Below are positions 34,551 through 44,108 of a stretch of DNA of 59,968 nucleotides, one piece after another. How positions within the stretch are numbered: position 1 is the stretch's first letter; each line of letters begins with the position of its first letter. The notes beneath the pieces are model-generated. The model was not told the DNA's origin. It saw nothing but the letters and a program-made list of their open reading frames with translations, and searched no databases. This stretch comes from an uncultured Bacteroides sp. (GTDB lineage Bacteria > Bacteroidota > Bacteroidia > Bacteroidales > Bacteroidaceae): the NCBI GenBank assembly GCA_949296575.1, contig CASFPE010000002.1, positions 1 through 59,968 on the forward strand, written 5' to 3'. The translations under genes and the position numbers were made by a program.

Positions 34551-35396
34551 TCACTTAAAATCAAACAACAAAACCGATTGCAAATCAAAAGGAACCGCTG
34601 CTGCATCGCCTGCAAACAGACGGCAGAATTCCGAGTCCGGATTCATCACGAAAACATGATGCACAAATGCGCGCAATTCATCCAGAAGATTTCCCGAAAG
34701 CGAAACCAAGCTCTCCGTGACATGCAGTTCATCACGCTCTTGCGCATACCCTTGCTGCTTCCAAGCATACAGCAAATAATAGGCAGCATCCGATGCGTCC
34801 TGCACAGCAAATGAATTAGCGAACAAAAGATGCCCTCGTTCGAAACAAAAAACATACAGGAAACCATCCTCCATGCATGCAAACATCTTCCGCGTGTTTC
34901 CCCATGACGCTTTATTGCCAAAATACGCCAACAAAAGGTATGCCGGCGAATAAGCATGCACATCCGGATTAAATCGGGACAACAAATCCCACACAAAACG
35001 GTCAACGGCAAACAATATCTTCAAGTTCCCCTTTCCCCATTCATTGCATAGCACAAGGTCATTCTCCTTGGCTTTATGGTTATAATGGAAAAAGGCCCGG
35101 CAACCGTCCTCCTCACCCGCCCCAAAGCCATTGGGTACGCAGGTGAAACGGGAATCTGCATAAACAACATTCACGCGCTTGTAAACATGCCGGAACACAT
35201 CTCCCATCAGCATTTCCCTCACATTCGCCAAAAAAGGAACGGAAGAGTCAATGGGATAAGTGAAATAATGCAACCCGCTGGCCGAAAACGGGTCATGGAT
35301 GAAAAAAGAAAATCCATCCGCACTCAGGCGGATGGATAAAGTATACAAATTCGATTTGCTGAAATCAATCTTGCCAACAGCAGCTTTGTCAAGCAT
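34551..35396 (-). CDS. DUF3822 family protein
   Basis: 281 residues. It fits the DUF3822 family, conserved in Bacteroidetes and usually next to rsmD, as here. Features: LSIRLSADGFSFFIHDP at the start, a predicted actin-like/ASKHA pattern of strands, and VDRFVWDLLSRFNPDVH in the middle. No enzymatic motif is visible and no function has been established. The conserved pairing with rsmD hints at a role in ribosome assembly, which is inference. Confidence 0.8.
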   Translation of the reverse strand: MLDKAAVGKIDFSKSNLYTLSIRLSADGFSFFIHDPFSASGLHYFTYPIDSSVPFLANVREMLMGDVFRHVYKRVNVVYADSRFTCVPNGFGAGEEDGCRAFFHYNHKAKENDLVLCNEWGKGNLKILFAVDRFVWDLLSRFNPDVHAYSPAYLLLAYFGNKASWGNTRKMFACMEDGFLYVFCFERGHLLFANSFAVQDASDAAYYLLYAWKQQGYAQERDELHVTESLVSLSGNLLDELRAFVHHVFVMNPDSEFCRLFAGDAAAVPFDLQSVLLFDFK

Positions 35397-35407
35397 AAAG
35401 CCACCGA

Positions 35408-36094
35408 TTATTCCCAGTTACCGGCACCGTTGTTAGGCGTCTCAATCGAACCAACCTGCAAACCGGGATACCTTGACAATTTCGTGGCCATATCAATCAA
35501 ATTAATGATTTCCTGCTTGTCAAGCCCTTGCAAATATACGGTATAAGGAGTCTTTGCTTCAAACAGATAAATAGGAGCGCCCGACTTTGTCGTGTCGCTT
35601 TTCGCTGCCATCTCGAATTGTTTGCCGCCTCCGAAAGGAACGTATCTCATGGAATCTGCATTGAAGCCCTTCGGATAAATCGTATCCAAAACGCTCACCC
35701 ACATCGTGTCACGCTTGAATCCCATCAGGCCAGCTTTCTCCACTTCTCTCCAATTGCCGGTTTTCTTTGCTTTCTCAATAAGCTTCACGGCTTTCTTTTC
35801 CGTCATTCCGCTTTCCAATTGTTCATCGCTCAAAACGCCTTCCTTTGCAACATAAGGAATCTTTTGCGTTTTCACAAAATCAATCAAAGTGTCAAAGCTT
35901 GCAGTGTAATGCCCTTGATGCTGGTTGCGGTATTCCAATTGAGCCTTACGGATGTCAATCAAACGGGCAATGACTTGTGCTTCTCTCGCTTTCTGTGTCT
36001 CCTCAAACTCTATCGGCCCCATTATGCTGCCATAACAGATATAAACCAGGACACACACACAAGCGACTAATACGACATTAATTACGGTCTTCAT
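35408..36094 (-). CDS. Membrane-anchored protein with a pilin-like N-terminus
   Basis: 228 residues. One N-terminal transmembrane helix (about 4-26, VINVVLVACVCVLVYICYG) continues into an amphipathic helix and then QLEYRNQHQGHYTASFDTL. That last part resembles the helix-to-globular junction of type II secretion pseudopilins. There is no prepilin peptidase cleavage site, so this may be only a structural resemblance. The remaining 150 residues are soluble, with no known motif. First gene of the operon with DUF3822 and rsmD; a TATTTTTG box lies at 36130-36137. Confidence 0.7.
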   Translation of the reverse strand: MKTVINVVLVACVCVLVYICYGSIMGPIEFEETQKAREAQVIARLIDIRKAQLEYRNQHQGHYTASFDTLIDFVKTQKIPYVAKEGVLSDEQLESGMTEKKAVKLIEKAKKTGNWREVEKAGLMGFKRDTMWVSVLDTIYPKGFNADSMRYVPFGGGKQFEMAAKSDTTKSGAPIYLFEAKTPYTVYLQGLDKQEIINLIDMATKLSRYPGLQVGSIETPNNGAGNWE

Positions 36095-36129
36095 GATAAA
36101 TATTGTTTTTTTAGTTTATATTCGTAGCG

Positions 36130-36137
36130 CAAAAATA
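36130..36137 (-). promoter_or_regulatory. -7 promoter box (TATTTTTG) of the pilin-like/DUF3822/rsmD operon
   Basis: CAAAAATA on the plus strand is an exact minus-strand TAnnTTTG match, 36 bases upstream of the operon start. Confidence 0.55.
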
Positions 36138-36190
36138 AAGTAAATTAATCTATTAAACGAGGATTCAACCGACTTTTTATTACATAAAAA

Positions 36191-37615
36191 ATGATAAATC
36201 AATATTTAGAGCAACAAATTAAGTTTTTTTTTCATTATCCGCCCACTTCCGAACAAGAACAGGCGATAAAATCTTTGTCCGCATTCCTGCTTCCAGCATC
36301 ATCAAAAGCAGTTTTCATCCTGCAAGGTTTTGCCGGAACAGGAAAGACAGCTTTAACAGGAGCTGTCGTGCAAGCATTGGATGCCGCAGGGCAAAAATGC
36401 GTATTACTGGCACCTACCGGAAGGTCTGCTAAGATATTAGCATCCTATTCAGGCCATCCTGCTTACACGATTCACAAGAAGATTTACCGCCAAAAAAGTT
36501 TTTCAAATGAATTTTCCAACTTTGATTTGAACAAGAACCTGCATACAGACACATTGTTCATTGTAGACGAAGCCTCCATGATTTCCAACAGGGCATCAGG
36601 CACGGCAAACTTTGGAAGCGGAAGATTATTGGAGGATTTGATACAATTCGTATTCTCTGGCAATGGATGCAAACTGTTGATCATCGGCGACACTGCGCAA
36701 CTTCCGCCGATAGGGGAAACAGACAGCCCCGCCCTGTCTGCAAGTTTCCTGCAAACTTATGGGCTGGAAACAGAGAAGATGTGCCTGTCACAAACCGTCA
36801 GGCAAATGGAAAAACCGGGCATACTCTGCAACGCCACGCATCTAAGAAAATGCATTGCGGAAAAGCAAACCACCCAACTGCCCAAAATACGCTTGCAGGG
36901 CTTCAACGACATCCAGTTGTTGCCCGGCAACGAACTTGTCGACACATTGAATGCTTGCTATGAACAAGATGGAATGAACGACACCATCATCATCTGCCGT
37001 TCCAACAAGCAAGCCAACCGATACAACAACGGGATACGCAATGTCATCCTTTTCCGCGAAGAAGAATTAGAAAGCGGAGATGTGCTGATGGTGGCAAAAA
37101 ACAATTATTTCTGGGGAGCAGGCAATAAAGAAATTGAGTTCATCGCCAACGGAGACACGGCCATCGTGAAGCGCATCCGCCATACCACGTCACTCTATGG
37201 CTTCCATTTTGCCGATGTCGTGCTGGCTTTCCCGGATTACAACGACATGGAGATAGAGGCCAAGGTATTGCTTGAAACGCTCCGCTCCGACGCGCCTGCA
37301 TTGCCCAAGGAAGACAACGACCGCTTGTTCTACACCATATTAGAAGACTATGCCGACATCGGCAACAAGCGCGAGAAGATGAAGCAGATGAAAGAGAACC
37401 CGTATTATAACGCACTGCAAGTGAAGTATGCATACGCCATCACTGGCCACAAAGCCCAAGGCGGGCAATGGAAGAACGTATTCCTCGACCAAGGATACGT
37501 CACCGCTGAAATGGCATCCCCCGACTATTTCCGATGGCTATACACCGCATTCACACGCGCCACACAGAAGCTTTACTTGGTCAATTATCCCAAAAACCAA
37601 ATAGAGGAGCAGTAA
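36191..37615 (+). CDS. RecD-like superfamily 1 DNA helicase
   Basis: 474 residues. Walker A is QGFAGTGKTALTGA near residue 50; APTGRSAKIL is motif Ia. Walker B is FIVDEASMIS near residue 120, GDTAQLPPIGE is motif III, and YAYAITGHKAQGGQWKNVF with LYTAFTRATQKLYLV forms motifs V and VI. The short form without a RecB/C partner is like Dda or RecD2-type helicases, which unwind 5' to 3' in repair or replication restart. Divergent from the pilin-like operon. Its TAA stop lies inside the loop of a perfect hairpin. Confidence 0.88.
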   Translation: MINQYLEQQIKFFFHYPPTSEQEQAIKSLSAFLLPASSKAVFILQGFAGTGKTALTGAVVQALDAAGQKCVLLAPTGRSAKILASYSGHPAYTIHKKIYRQKSFSNEFSNFDLNKNLHTDTLFIVDEASMISNRASGTANFGSGRLLEDLIQFVFSGNGCKLLIIGDTAQLPPIGETDSPALSASFLQTYGLETEKMCLSQTVRQMEKPGILCNATHLRKCIAEKQTTQLPKIRLQGFNDIQLLPGNELVDTLNACYEQDGMNDTIIICRSNKQANRYNNGIRNVILFREEELESGDVLMVAKNNYFWGAGNKEIEFIANGDTAIVKRIRHTTSLYGFHFADVVLAFPDYNDMEIEAKVLLETLRSDAPALPKEDNDRLFYTILEDYADIGNKREKMKQMKENPYYNALQVKYAYAITGHKAQGGQWKNVFLDQGYVTAEMASPDYFRWLYTAFTRATQKLYLVNYPKNQIEEQ

Positions 37616-37628
37616 TCTGCTCCTCTAT
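37601..37628 (-). terminator. Hairpin with the helicase stop codon in its loop; likely alaS terminator
   Basis: Twelve perfect pairs (37601-37612 with 37617-37628) enclose a four-base loop containing the TAA of the helicase gene. Read on the minus strand it is followed by a T-rich stretch (TTTGGTTTTTGG), so it can end alaS transcripts. The plus-strand side has no T run. Confidence 0.65.
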
Positions 37629-37667
37629 ATTTGTCCAAAGACTGCTTCTGCCGCACAGTCTCATTTG

Positions 37668-40289
37668 CTATTTCAACCCGGCCAATTCAATCACTTTGTC
37701 CACGGCCGCACTCAGCCCGTCGGGATTCTTCCCGCCGGCCGTAGCGAAATGCGGCTGGCCACCACCACCGCCTTGAATCAACTTTGCCGCTTCGCGCACC
37801 AATTGCCCGGCGTTCAACCCCGTCTTCACCATGTCATCACTCATGATCACAGTCAGCAAAGGTTTGTCTTCGTACACGCTCCCTATCACTACAAAAAGGC
37901 TCTCAGGCAACTGCGCTTTCAACTGGAAAACAATATTTTTCACTGCATCAGCAGGCATCGGGAAAATGCCTTTCACTACTTTCACGCCATGCACCTCCTT
38001 GATGTTTTCTACCAACCGGTTTTTCAACGCTGCCTCTTTTTCTTTCATGAATGCTTCCACCTGTTTCTTCAACCCGGCATTCTCATCAACGTATTTCGCA
38101 ACAGCCTGCTTCAAATCCGGCGCATTATTGAACAATGCTTTCAAATCAGCAATCGTGTCCAAAAGCGTGTCAAACAATTCTTCCACTTTTTCGCCCGTGA
38201 CAGCCTCGATACGGCGAACGCCTGCAGCCACAGAACTTTCCGAAAGAATCTTCACCATCCCTATCTTCCCTGTTGCCGAAACATGCGTGCCGCCGCAGAA
38301 TTCTACCGAAGACCCGAACTGCACAACCCGCACTTCCTCACCATACTTCTCGCCAAACAGTGCGATAGCACCCAATTCATGGGCTTTCTCGATGGGCAAA
38401 TTGCGGTATTCCGTCAAAGGAATGTCGGCGCGTATCTTCGCGTTCACCAGATGTTCCACTTCACGAAGCTGTTCCGGAGTGACTTTCTGGAAATGGGAGA
38501 AGTCAAAACGCAAGGAATCCGGCGTGACAAGCGAGCCTTTCTGCTCCACATGCGTGCCTAACACTTGCCGCAAAGCTTCGTCTAGCAAGTGGGTGCAAGA
38601 GTGGTTGGCAGCGCATGCCGCACGTTTCTCTGTATCCACGCACGCCATCATCGGTGCCTCAGGATGTTGAGGAAGCTGCTTGGCAATGTGAATCGGGAGG
38701 TTGTTTTCCTTCTTCGTGTCCACGATTTCTATGGTTTCAAACTCGCTGACAATCACTCCTGTGTCGCCGACCTGCCCGCCGCTTTCGGCATAAAATGGCG
38801 TGTCGCTCAGCACAAGTTGGTAAAGCACTTGGTTCTTTTGCTTGATCTGGCGGTAGCGCAATATGGATGTTTCATACTCCGTATAGTCATAACCCACGAA
38901 ATTCGTTTCGCCCTCTTTCAGGACAATCCAGTCACCCGTTTCCACAGCCGCCGCATGCCGTGCGCGGGCTTTCTGCTTCTGCATCTCCACTTCAAAGCCT
39001 GCCACGTCGGCCGTCAAACCATTCTCACGAAGAATCAGTTCCGTCAAATCCAACGGGAAACCGAATGTATCATACAAAGTAAAGGCATCCAGGCCGCTGA
39101 TTTCTGTTTTCCCGGCAGCCTTGACATCCGCAATCATCTTGTCCAACAAGCGGATGCCTGTCTCCAATGTGCGCAAGAATGCTTCTTCTTCTTCCTTGAT
39201 GACTTTCTCTATCAACGACTGTTGCGCCTTCAGTTCAGGATAAGCGCCACCCATGTTTTCCACCAGTACAGGAACCAGCCTGTATATGAAAGCGCGTTTC
39301 TGCCCCAAGAATGTATAAGCATAACGCACGGCACGGCGAAGGATGCGGCGAATCACGTACCCCGCTTTCGCATTCGACGGCAATTGCCCGTCGGTGATGG
39401 AGAAAGCAATCGTGCGCACATGGTCGGCCACCACGCGCATGGCCACATCCACTTTTTCGTCCTTGCCATACACTGTTCCCGACAATTCGCCAATCACACG
39501 GATAATGGGCTGGAACACATCGGTGTCATAGTTCGAAGTCTTCCCTTGCAACGCCATGCACAAGCGTTCAAATCCCATGCCCGTATCAATCACTTTGGCA
39601 GGAAGTTCCTCCAAATGGCCATCAGCCTTGCGGTTGAACTGCATGAACACCAAGTTCCATATCTCAATCACTTGCGGATGGTCATGGTTCACCAAGTCGC
39701 GCCCGCTCACTTGTTTCCGTTCTTCCTCCGGGCGCAAGTCGATGTGTATCTCCGAACATGGGCCGCATGGGCCCGTGTCGCCCATTTCCCAGAAGTTATC
39801 ATGCTTGTTGCCATTGATGACATGGTCTTTCGGCAAGAACTGTTCCCAATAAGATGCCGCCTCATTGTCGCGGTCAAGCCCTTCTGCGGGATCGCCTTCG
39901 AACACCGTCGCATAAAGAATGTCCGGATTCAGTTTCAGCACGTCCACTAAATATTCCCACGCCCATGAAATGGCTTCTTTCTTGAAATAATCACCGAAAG
40001 ACCAGTTACCCAGCATCTCGAACATCGTATGATGGTAAGTGTCATGCCCTACTTCCTCCAAATCATTGTGTTTCCCGCTCACGCGCAAACACTTTTGCGA
40101 ATCGGCTACTCTTTTGTATTTGGCCGGATGGTTTCCTAATATAATGTCTTTGAATTGGTTCATCCCGGCATTGGTGAACATCAACGTCGGGTCATCCTTG
40201 ATCACCATAGGAGCCGAAGGCACAATCTGATGCCCCTTTGACTCGAAGAAACGTTTAAATGAATCTCTGATTTCGTTTGCTGACAACAT
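37668..40289 (-). CDS. alaS: Alanine--tRNA ligase
   Basis: 873 residues, full length. The class II catalytic core starts with [22 protein letters not shown]. The editing domain has the zinc/editing motifs [12 protein letters not shown] near residue 560 and [12 protein letters not shown] near residue 660. The DHHA1 domain closes with [19 protein letters not shown]. It charges tRNA-Ala and removes mischarged Ser and Gly. Divergent from the M23 peptidase gene with its own promoter box. Confidence 0.97.
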   Translation of the reverse strand: MLSANEIRDSFKRFFESKGHQIVPSAPMVIKDDPTLMFTNAGMNQFKDIILGNHPAKYKRVADSQKCLRVSGKHNDLEEVGHDTYHHTMFEMLGNWSFGDYFKKEAISWAWEYLVDVLKLNPDILYATVFEGDPAEGLDRDNEAASYWEQFLPKDHVINGNKHDNFWEMGDTGPCGPCSEIHIDLRPEEERKQVSGRDLVNHDHPQVIEIWNLVFMQFNRKADGHLEELPAKVIDTGMGFERLCMALQGKTSNYDTDVFQPIIRVIGELSGTVYGKDEKVDVAMRVVADHVRTIAFSITDGQLPSNAKAGYVIRRILRRAVRYAYTFLGQKRAFIYRLVPVLVENMGGAYPELKAQQSLIEKVIKEEEEAFLRTLETGIRLLDKMIADVKAAGKTEISGLDAFTLYDTFGFPLDLTELILRENGLTADVAGFEVEMQKQKARARHAAAVETGDWIVLKEGETNFVGYDYTEYETSILRYRQIKQKNQVLYQLVLSDTPFYAESGGQVGDTGVIVSEFETIEIVDTKKENNLPIHIAKQLPQHPEAPMMACVDTEKRAACAANHSCTHLLDEALRQVLGTHVEQKGSLVTPDSLRFDFSHFQKVTPEQLREVEHLVNAKIRADIPLTEYRNLPIEKAHELGAIALFGEKYGEEVRVVQFGSSVEFCGGTHVSATGKIGMVKILSESSVAAGVRRIEAVTGEKVEELFDTLLDTIADLKALFNNAPDLKQAVAKYVDENAGLKKQVEAFMKEKEAALKNRLVENIKEVHGVKVVKGIFPMPADAVKNIVFQLKAQLPESLFVVIGSVYEDKPLLTVIMSDDMVKTGLNAGQLVREAAKLIQGGGGGQPHFATAGGKNPDGLSAAVDKVIELAGLK

Positions 40290-40335
40290 ATCTACTACGT
40301 TCTAAACATCTATTAATATTATAAAAAAGGATTTG

Positions 40336-40343
40336 CAAAGATA
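40336..40343 (-). promoter_or_regulatory. -7 promoter box (TATCTTTG) of alaS
   Basis: CAAAGATA on the plus strand, 47 bases upstream of the alaS start; it nearly abuts the opposing box at 40355-40362. Confidence 0.6.
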
Positions 40344-40354
40344 GCTCGTTTTAT

Positions 40355-40362
40355 TATTTTTG
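40355..40362 (+). promoter_or_regulatory. -7 promoter box (TATTTTTG) of the M23 peptidase gene
   Basis: Exact match, 54 bases before the start at 40417. The two divergent boxes are only 11 bases apart, so polymerases at alaS and at this gene would compete. Confidence 0.55.
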
Positions 40363-40416
40363 TCGTCATCATTGTGCAAAATATTTACGGTTGTACATTA
40401 AAAACCATAAAAAACA

Positions 40417-41385
40417 ATGCGTAAAGTTTACTATATTTACAATCCCAAGACACAAACTTATAACCGGGTTCACCCCACTGCCAAGCAACGGATATTCAGC
40501 CTCATCCGCCGCCTGACGGCAGGAGCAGGAATGGCGGCGGCATTGTGCATTGCCCTGTACCTGTTCCTGGATTCTCCGTCAGAGAAAGAACTCAGAAGCG
40601 AGAACTCCCGGTTGCTGGCCCAATACAATGTCCTGTCCAAGCAACTGGATGAGGCACTGAATGTGCTGCAAGACATCCAGCAACGCGACGACAACCTGTA
40701 CAGGGTCATCTTTATGGCCGACCCGATTCCTGAAAGCGTGCGCAATGCCGGCTACAGAGGCACCAACCGATATGAGCAATTGATGGACATGGCCAATGCA
40801 GACCTCGTTGTCAACACGACCCAGAAAATGGACTTGCTGAACAGGCAACTCTACATCCAGTCACGCTCTTTCGATGAAATCGTCAGCCTGTGCAAGCAGC
40901 ATGAGCAAATGCTGAAATGCATCCCTGCCATACAACCCGTGTCCAACAAGGACCTGAAAAAGACAGCTTCCGGATACGGCACGCGCATCGACCCTATCTA
41001 CGGGACGGCACGATTCCACAAGGGGATGGACTTCTCCGCAGCGCAAGGCACCGACATTTATGCCACTGGAGACGGCACCGTGGCCAAAGCCGGATGGGAA
41101 ACAGGATATGGCAATACCGTGGAAATAGACCATGGATTCGGCTACCGCACAAAATATGCCCACATGAAGAAGTTCAATGTCAGGAGAGGGCAAAAGGTTG
41201 TTCGCGGAGAAGTTATCGGGCAAGTGGGCAACACCGGCAAAAGCACCGGGCCGCACCTCCATTACGAAGTCATCGTCAACGGCAGGCATGTCAACCCGGT
41301 CAACTATTACTTCATGGATTTAAGTGCCGAGAGCTATGACAAGATGATACAATTAGCCGCCAACCACGGAAAAATGTTCGACTAA
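40417..41385 (+). CDS. Membrane-anchored M23 family metallopeptidase
   Basis: 322 residues. A basic cytoplasmic N-terminus and one transmembrane helix (about 36-52, AGMAAALCIALYLFL) precede a coiled coil (about 55-95, SENSRLLAQYNVLSKQLDE). The C-terminal LytM/M23 domain has zinc-site motifs FHKGMDFSA near residue 207 and GPHLHYEV near residue 285. M23 enzymes cut peptide cross-links in peptidoglycan. Both motif histidines are present, so it is predicted active. It is followed 12 bases later by the MerR-type gene. Confidence 0.92.
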   Translation: MRKVYYIYNPKTQTYNRVHPTAKQRIFSLIRRLTAGAGMAAALCIALYLFLDSPSEKELRSENSRLLAQYNVLSKQLDEALNVLQDIQQRDDNLYRVIFMADPIPESVRNAGYRGTNRYEQLMDMANADLVVNTTQKMDLLNRQLYIQSRSFDEIVSLCKQHEQMLKCIPAIQPVSNKDLKKTASGYGTRIDPIYGTARFHKGMDFSAAQGTDIYATGDGTVAKAGWETGYGNTVEIDHGFGYRTKYAHMKKFNVRRGQKVVRGEVIGQVGNTGKSTGPHLHYEVIVNGRHVNPVNYYFMDLSAESYDKMIQLAANHGKMFD

Positions 41386-41397
41386 CCTTTCACGGAT

Positions 41398-41745
41398 ATG
41401 GCCCACCAACAACCCGACAGAAATATGAAATTGTATTATTCCATCAGCGAGGTCGCGCAGATGTTCAATGTCAATGAATCCCTGATCCGTTATTGGGAAA
41501 AAGAGTTTCCCGACATCCACCCCCACAGGAATGCCAAAGGAACCCGCCAATATCGGGAAGAAGACATCCAGAACATCAAGCTTGTCTACCATTTGGTGAA
41601 AGAAAAAGGCATGACTTTGGACGGGGCGCGCAAAAGGATGAAAGACAACAAAGGAAATGCAGCCAAAGCCTTGGAAGTCGTAGAACGGCTGAAAAACATC
41701 AAAAGGGAACTCATGGAAATGAAAAAAGAACTGGATGCCCTCTGA
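41398..41745 (+). CDS. MerR-family transcriptional regulator
   Basis: 115 residues from 41398, or 106 from the second ATG at 41425 (MKLYYSISEVAQ), which fits the family better. A winged helix-turn-helix (YSISEVAQMFNVNESLIRYWEKEF) and the YREEDIQNIKLVYHL wing are followed by a coiled-coil dimerisation helix and no effector domain. No cysteines are available for metal sensing. It is co-transcribed with the M23 peptidase, an arrangement often seen beside alaS in Bacteroidales. Confidence 0.88.
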   Translation: MAHQQPDRNMKLYYSISEVAQMFNVNESLIRYWEKEFPDIHPHRNAKGTRQYREEDIQNIKLVYHLVKEKGMTLDGARKRMKDNKGNAAKALEVVERLKNIKRELMEMKKELDAL

Positions 41746-41763
41746 AGAAGCATCCGGTTCCAC

Positions 41764-42297
41764 TTATTCCATCCTCTGGTTGTACACGTTCACGTAAAGC
41801 TCCTTTTTCACGCTCTCCACATCCGGCACAAGCCCGTTCGAGTCGTTCACCATCAGATGCAATGGCAACGGGTTTCCTCCCGGACGGTAAGCAGGCTGGA
41901 GGTAATCTTTGCAAAACACCCGGTAACCCGCCCTTTCATAAAAACCAATCCGCCGCTTGCTCAGGTCGGTTTCAGGCAACTCCACTTCCAAAACGACCGG
42001 CGCGTCCCAAACAGCCTGCACGTAATCCAGCACTTTCCGCCCGTATCCTCCATTCCTGTATTCCGGCGCAACAGCCAAATGTTCGATATAGTAAAAGCCA
42101 GGCAGCTTCCAATATGCCAAGATGCCTACAAGGGCTGCGCCATCCAATACCACATTATTGAAAAACATCGGATGGCAGTCCGTATTCCTGCGCTGCTCGG
42201 CCAAGTCCCTGTACTCATCTTCCGGGAAAGCCGCTTGCAGCAGCTGCTCAGCAAAAGCGTATTCTTTGTCTGACGTGCGAACTTTCTTCAATTCCAT
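41764..42297 (-). CDS. GNAT-family N-acetyltransferase
   Basis: 177 residues from MELKKVRTSD. Acetyl-CoA-binding motif A reads LAVAPEYRNGGYGRKVL near residue 90, and RRIGFYERAGYRVF near residue 130 is motif B. The substrate is unknown. Start choice: the ATG at 42315 would sit within a few bases of the predicted transcript start from the box at 42325-42332, so 42297 is preferred. Convergent with the MerR gene, 18 bases apart. Confidence 0.85.
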   Translation of the reverse strand: MELKKVRTSDKEYAFAEQLLQAAFPEDEYRDLAEQRRNTDCHPMFFNNVVLDGAALVGILAYWKLPGFYYIEHLAVAPEYRNGGYGRKVLDYVQAVWDAPVVLEVELPETDLSKRRIGFYERAGYRVFCKDYLQPAYRPGGNPLPLHLMVNDSNGLVPDVESVKKELYVNVYNQRME

Positions 42298-42324
42298 TCG
42301 TTTGCTCTTTTCCATTATCCGCCG

Positions 42325-42332
42325 CAAAGATA
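42325..42332 (-). promoter_or_regulatory. -7 promoter box (TATCTTTG) of the GNAT gene
   Basis: CAAAGATA on the plus strand; the minus-strand box is followed by GC-rich sequence and then the start at 42297. Confidence 0.55.
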
Positions 42333-42450
42333 CCTTTTCCAGACCGCCCCGCCAACAAAAGACAGGCAAAAATGAACTGTATCTTTCCCATTCTGCCCGC
42401 CATGAAACCCTTTTTTCCCCCGAATGCATCCCACATTATTTAAATATGAC

Positions 42451-42458
42451 TATTTTTG
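42451..42458 (+). promoter_or_regulatory. -7 promoter box (TATTTTTG) of the Lrp-type regulator
   Basis: Exact TAnnTTTG match, 36 bases upstream of the start at 42495. Confidence 0.55.
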
Positions 42459-42494
42459 CACCGTAATTCGGATGACAAATCAAACAAAGCAAAA

Positions 42495-42968
42495 ATGGGG
42501 AGCGACCAATTAAGCCCGTTAGACCAACAAATCCTGAAACTGATTGCCAACGACGCAAGGATTCCTTTCCTCGAAGTGGCAAGAGCCTGCAACGTATCGG
42601 GAGCCGCCATCCACCAGCGGATACAGAGGCTGACGAACTTGGGCATACTGAAAGGCACGGAATACATCCTCGACCCTGAAAAAATAGGGTACGAGACATG
42701 CGCCTACATCGGCTTGTACCTGAAAGACCCTGAACAGTTCGACCACGTGATGGACGAACTGAAAAAAATACCAGAAGTCGTGGAATGCCATTTCACGACC
42801 GGCCAATACGACATGTTCATCAAAATCTACGCCAGAAACAACCATCACCTGCTCAGCATCATCCATGACAAGCTGCAACCTTTAGGATTGTCGCGCACAG
42901 AAACGCTGGTATCCTTCCACGAAGCCATCAAACGCCAGATACCCATCGGCAACGACGACGGGCAATGA
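42495..42968 (+). CDS. Lrp/AsnC-family transcriptional regulator
   Basis: 157 residues. Helix-turn-helix LDQQILKLIANDARIPFLEVAR with NVSGAAIHQRIQRLTNLGI, then the RAM ligand-binding domain (GLYLKDPEQFDHVMDELKK, TTGQYDMFIKIYARN). Members sense amino acids and control their metabolism as octamers. Target genes are not evident from the neighbours. The start ATG 42495 is the only one that fits the family opening. Confidence 0.92.
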   Translation: MGSDQLSPLDQQILKLIANDARIPFLEVARACNVSGAAIHQRIQRLTNLGILKGTEYILDPEKIGYETCAYIGLYLKDPEQFDHVMDELKKIPEVVECHFTTGQYDMFIKIYARNNHHLLSIIHDKLQPLGLSRTETLVSFHEAIKRQIPIGNDDGQ

Positions 42969-43130
42969 CCCGGACTGTTGCTTCAAGCATCGCCGGCAAC
43001 GCCTTGCCGCTGCCCCTCCCGCCAAATAAAAATCCCGTTTAACAGCGAAAAAGCACCGCATAAGCATTGAAACCCGCAAGGTGATCCACTTATGCGCGTC
43101 CAGCCCTTTTGCGCATCACCGGCCTTTCGT

Positions 43131-43138
43131 TATTTTTG
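43131..43138 (+). promoter_or_regulatory. -7 promoter box (TATTTTTG) of a candidate small RNA
   Basis: Exact TAnnTTTG match, 176 bases upstream of thyA and separated from it by an intrinsic terminator. Confidence 0.5.
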
Positions 43139-43144
43139 CTTCCG

Positions 43145-43283
43145 AAAATAACACAGCACATACTTGATATATTTATTTTTAACACTCTCTCTGTTATTTG
43201 AAAGGGGCGCAGTAACTCTGAGACCGGACAACGCCCAAGCGAAAAAGATGCAAAGGCAATGGAAAGCATTTGCATCTTTTTTT
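43145..43283 (+). ncRNA. Candidate small RNA or attenuated thyA leader
   Basis: A TATTTTTG box ends at 43138, so a transcript should start near 43145. Three helices are possible: 43146-43156 with 43191-43199 (two-base bulge), 43205-43209 with 43232-43236 (GGGCG/CGCCC), and a terminator stem 43247-43254 with 43269-43276 followed by seven T. No coding frame of note fits. A second promoter box starts two bases after the T run and would serve thyA. It could be an independent small RNA of about 140 bases or a regulated leader. The rest of the 42969-43130 gap shows nothing recognisable. Confidence 0.5.
43247..43283 (+). terminator. Intrinsic terminator upstream of thyA
   Basis: GATGCAAA pairs with TTTGCATC around a 14-base loop, with A residues before and seven T after the stem. 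Confidence 0.8.
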
Positions 43284-43284
43284 A

Positions 43285-43292
43285 TATTTTTG
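43285..43292 (+). promoter_or_regulatory. -7 promoter box (TATTTTTG) of thyA-folA
   Basis: Exact TAnnTTTG match directly after the terminator and 21 bases before the thyA ATG. Confidence 0.6.
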
Positions 43293-43313
43293 CCCGCAAA
43301 AGCAATAAACGCC

Positions 43314-44108
43314 ATGAAACAATACCTTGACTTGCTGCAACACGTGCTGGACCACGGGACGCGCAAAGACGACCGCACAGGCACCGGCACCATCAGCACG
43401 TTCGGATACCAGATGCGCTTCCGGATGAATGAGGGATTCCCTTGCCTCACCACCAAGAAACTGCACCTGAAATCCATCATCTACGAGCTTCTTTGGTTCT
43501 TGAAAGGCGACACCAACGTGCGCTACCTGCAAGACAACGGCGTGAGGATATGGAACGAATGGGCGGACGAAGACGGCAGCCTCGGGCACATATACGGCTA
43601 CCAATGGCGTTCGTGGCCCGACTACGGCGGGGGGCATATCGACCAGATACAGGAGGTGGTGCGCCAAATAAAGGAAACGCCCGACTCACGAAGAATCATC
43701 GTCAGCGCATGGAACGTGGCCGACCTCGGGAAAATGAACCTCCCGCCCTGCCACATCCTGTTCCAATTCTACGTGGCCGACGGGCGGCTCAGCCTGCAAC
43801 TCTACCAGCGCAGCGCCGACATCTTCTTGGGCGTGCCGTTCAACATCGCCTCCTACGCCCTCCTCCTCCTGATGATGGCGCAAGTGACCGGGCTGAAGCC
43901 GGGCGACTTCATCCACACCTTGGGCGACGCGCACATCTACCTGAACCACATCGACCAAGTGAAGCTGCAACTCACACGCGAGCCGCGCCCGCTGCCGCAA
44001 ATGCTCCTCAACCCGGAGAAAAAAGACTTGTTCAGCTTCGATTACAGCGATTTCCAGCTCATCAACTACAACCCCCACCCGCACATTGCGGGAAAAGTGT
44101 CCGTATGA
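43314..44108 (+). CDS. thyA: Thymidylate synthase
   Basis: 264 residues, the same length as the E. coli enzyme. It converts dUMP to dTMP with methylene-tetrahydrofolate. The catalytic Cys is in [12 protein letters not shown] near residue 146. [32 protein letters not shown] and [19 protein letters not shown] contact substrate. The start is [16 protein letters not shown]; in-frame codons further upstream cross the terminator. It overlaps folA by four bases (ATGA), so the two are translationally coupled and regenerate folate together. Confidence 0.97.
   Translation: MKQYLDLLQHVLDHGTRKDDRTGTGTISTFGYQMRFRMNEGFPCLTTKKLHLKSIIYELLWFLKGDTNVRYLQDNGVRIWNEWADEDGSLGHIYGYQWRSWPDYGGGHIDQIQEVVRQIKETPDSRRIIVSAWNVADLGKMNLPPCHILFQFYVADGRLSLQLYQRSADIFLGVPFNIASYALLLLMMAQVTGLKPGDFIHTLGDAHIYLNHIDQVKLQLTREPRPLPQMLLNPEKKDLFSFDYSDFQLINYNPHPHIAGKVSV

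Noticed and set aside
43442..44104. Long open frame overlapping thyA in another frame and continuing into folA
   Set aside because: It encodes Arg/Pro-rich sequence typical of a GC-rich shadow frame, while thyA motifs are intact in its own frame. Only the part from 44105, folA, is real.
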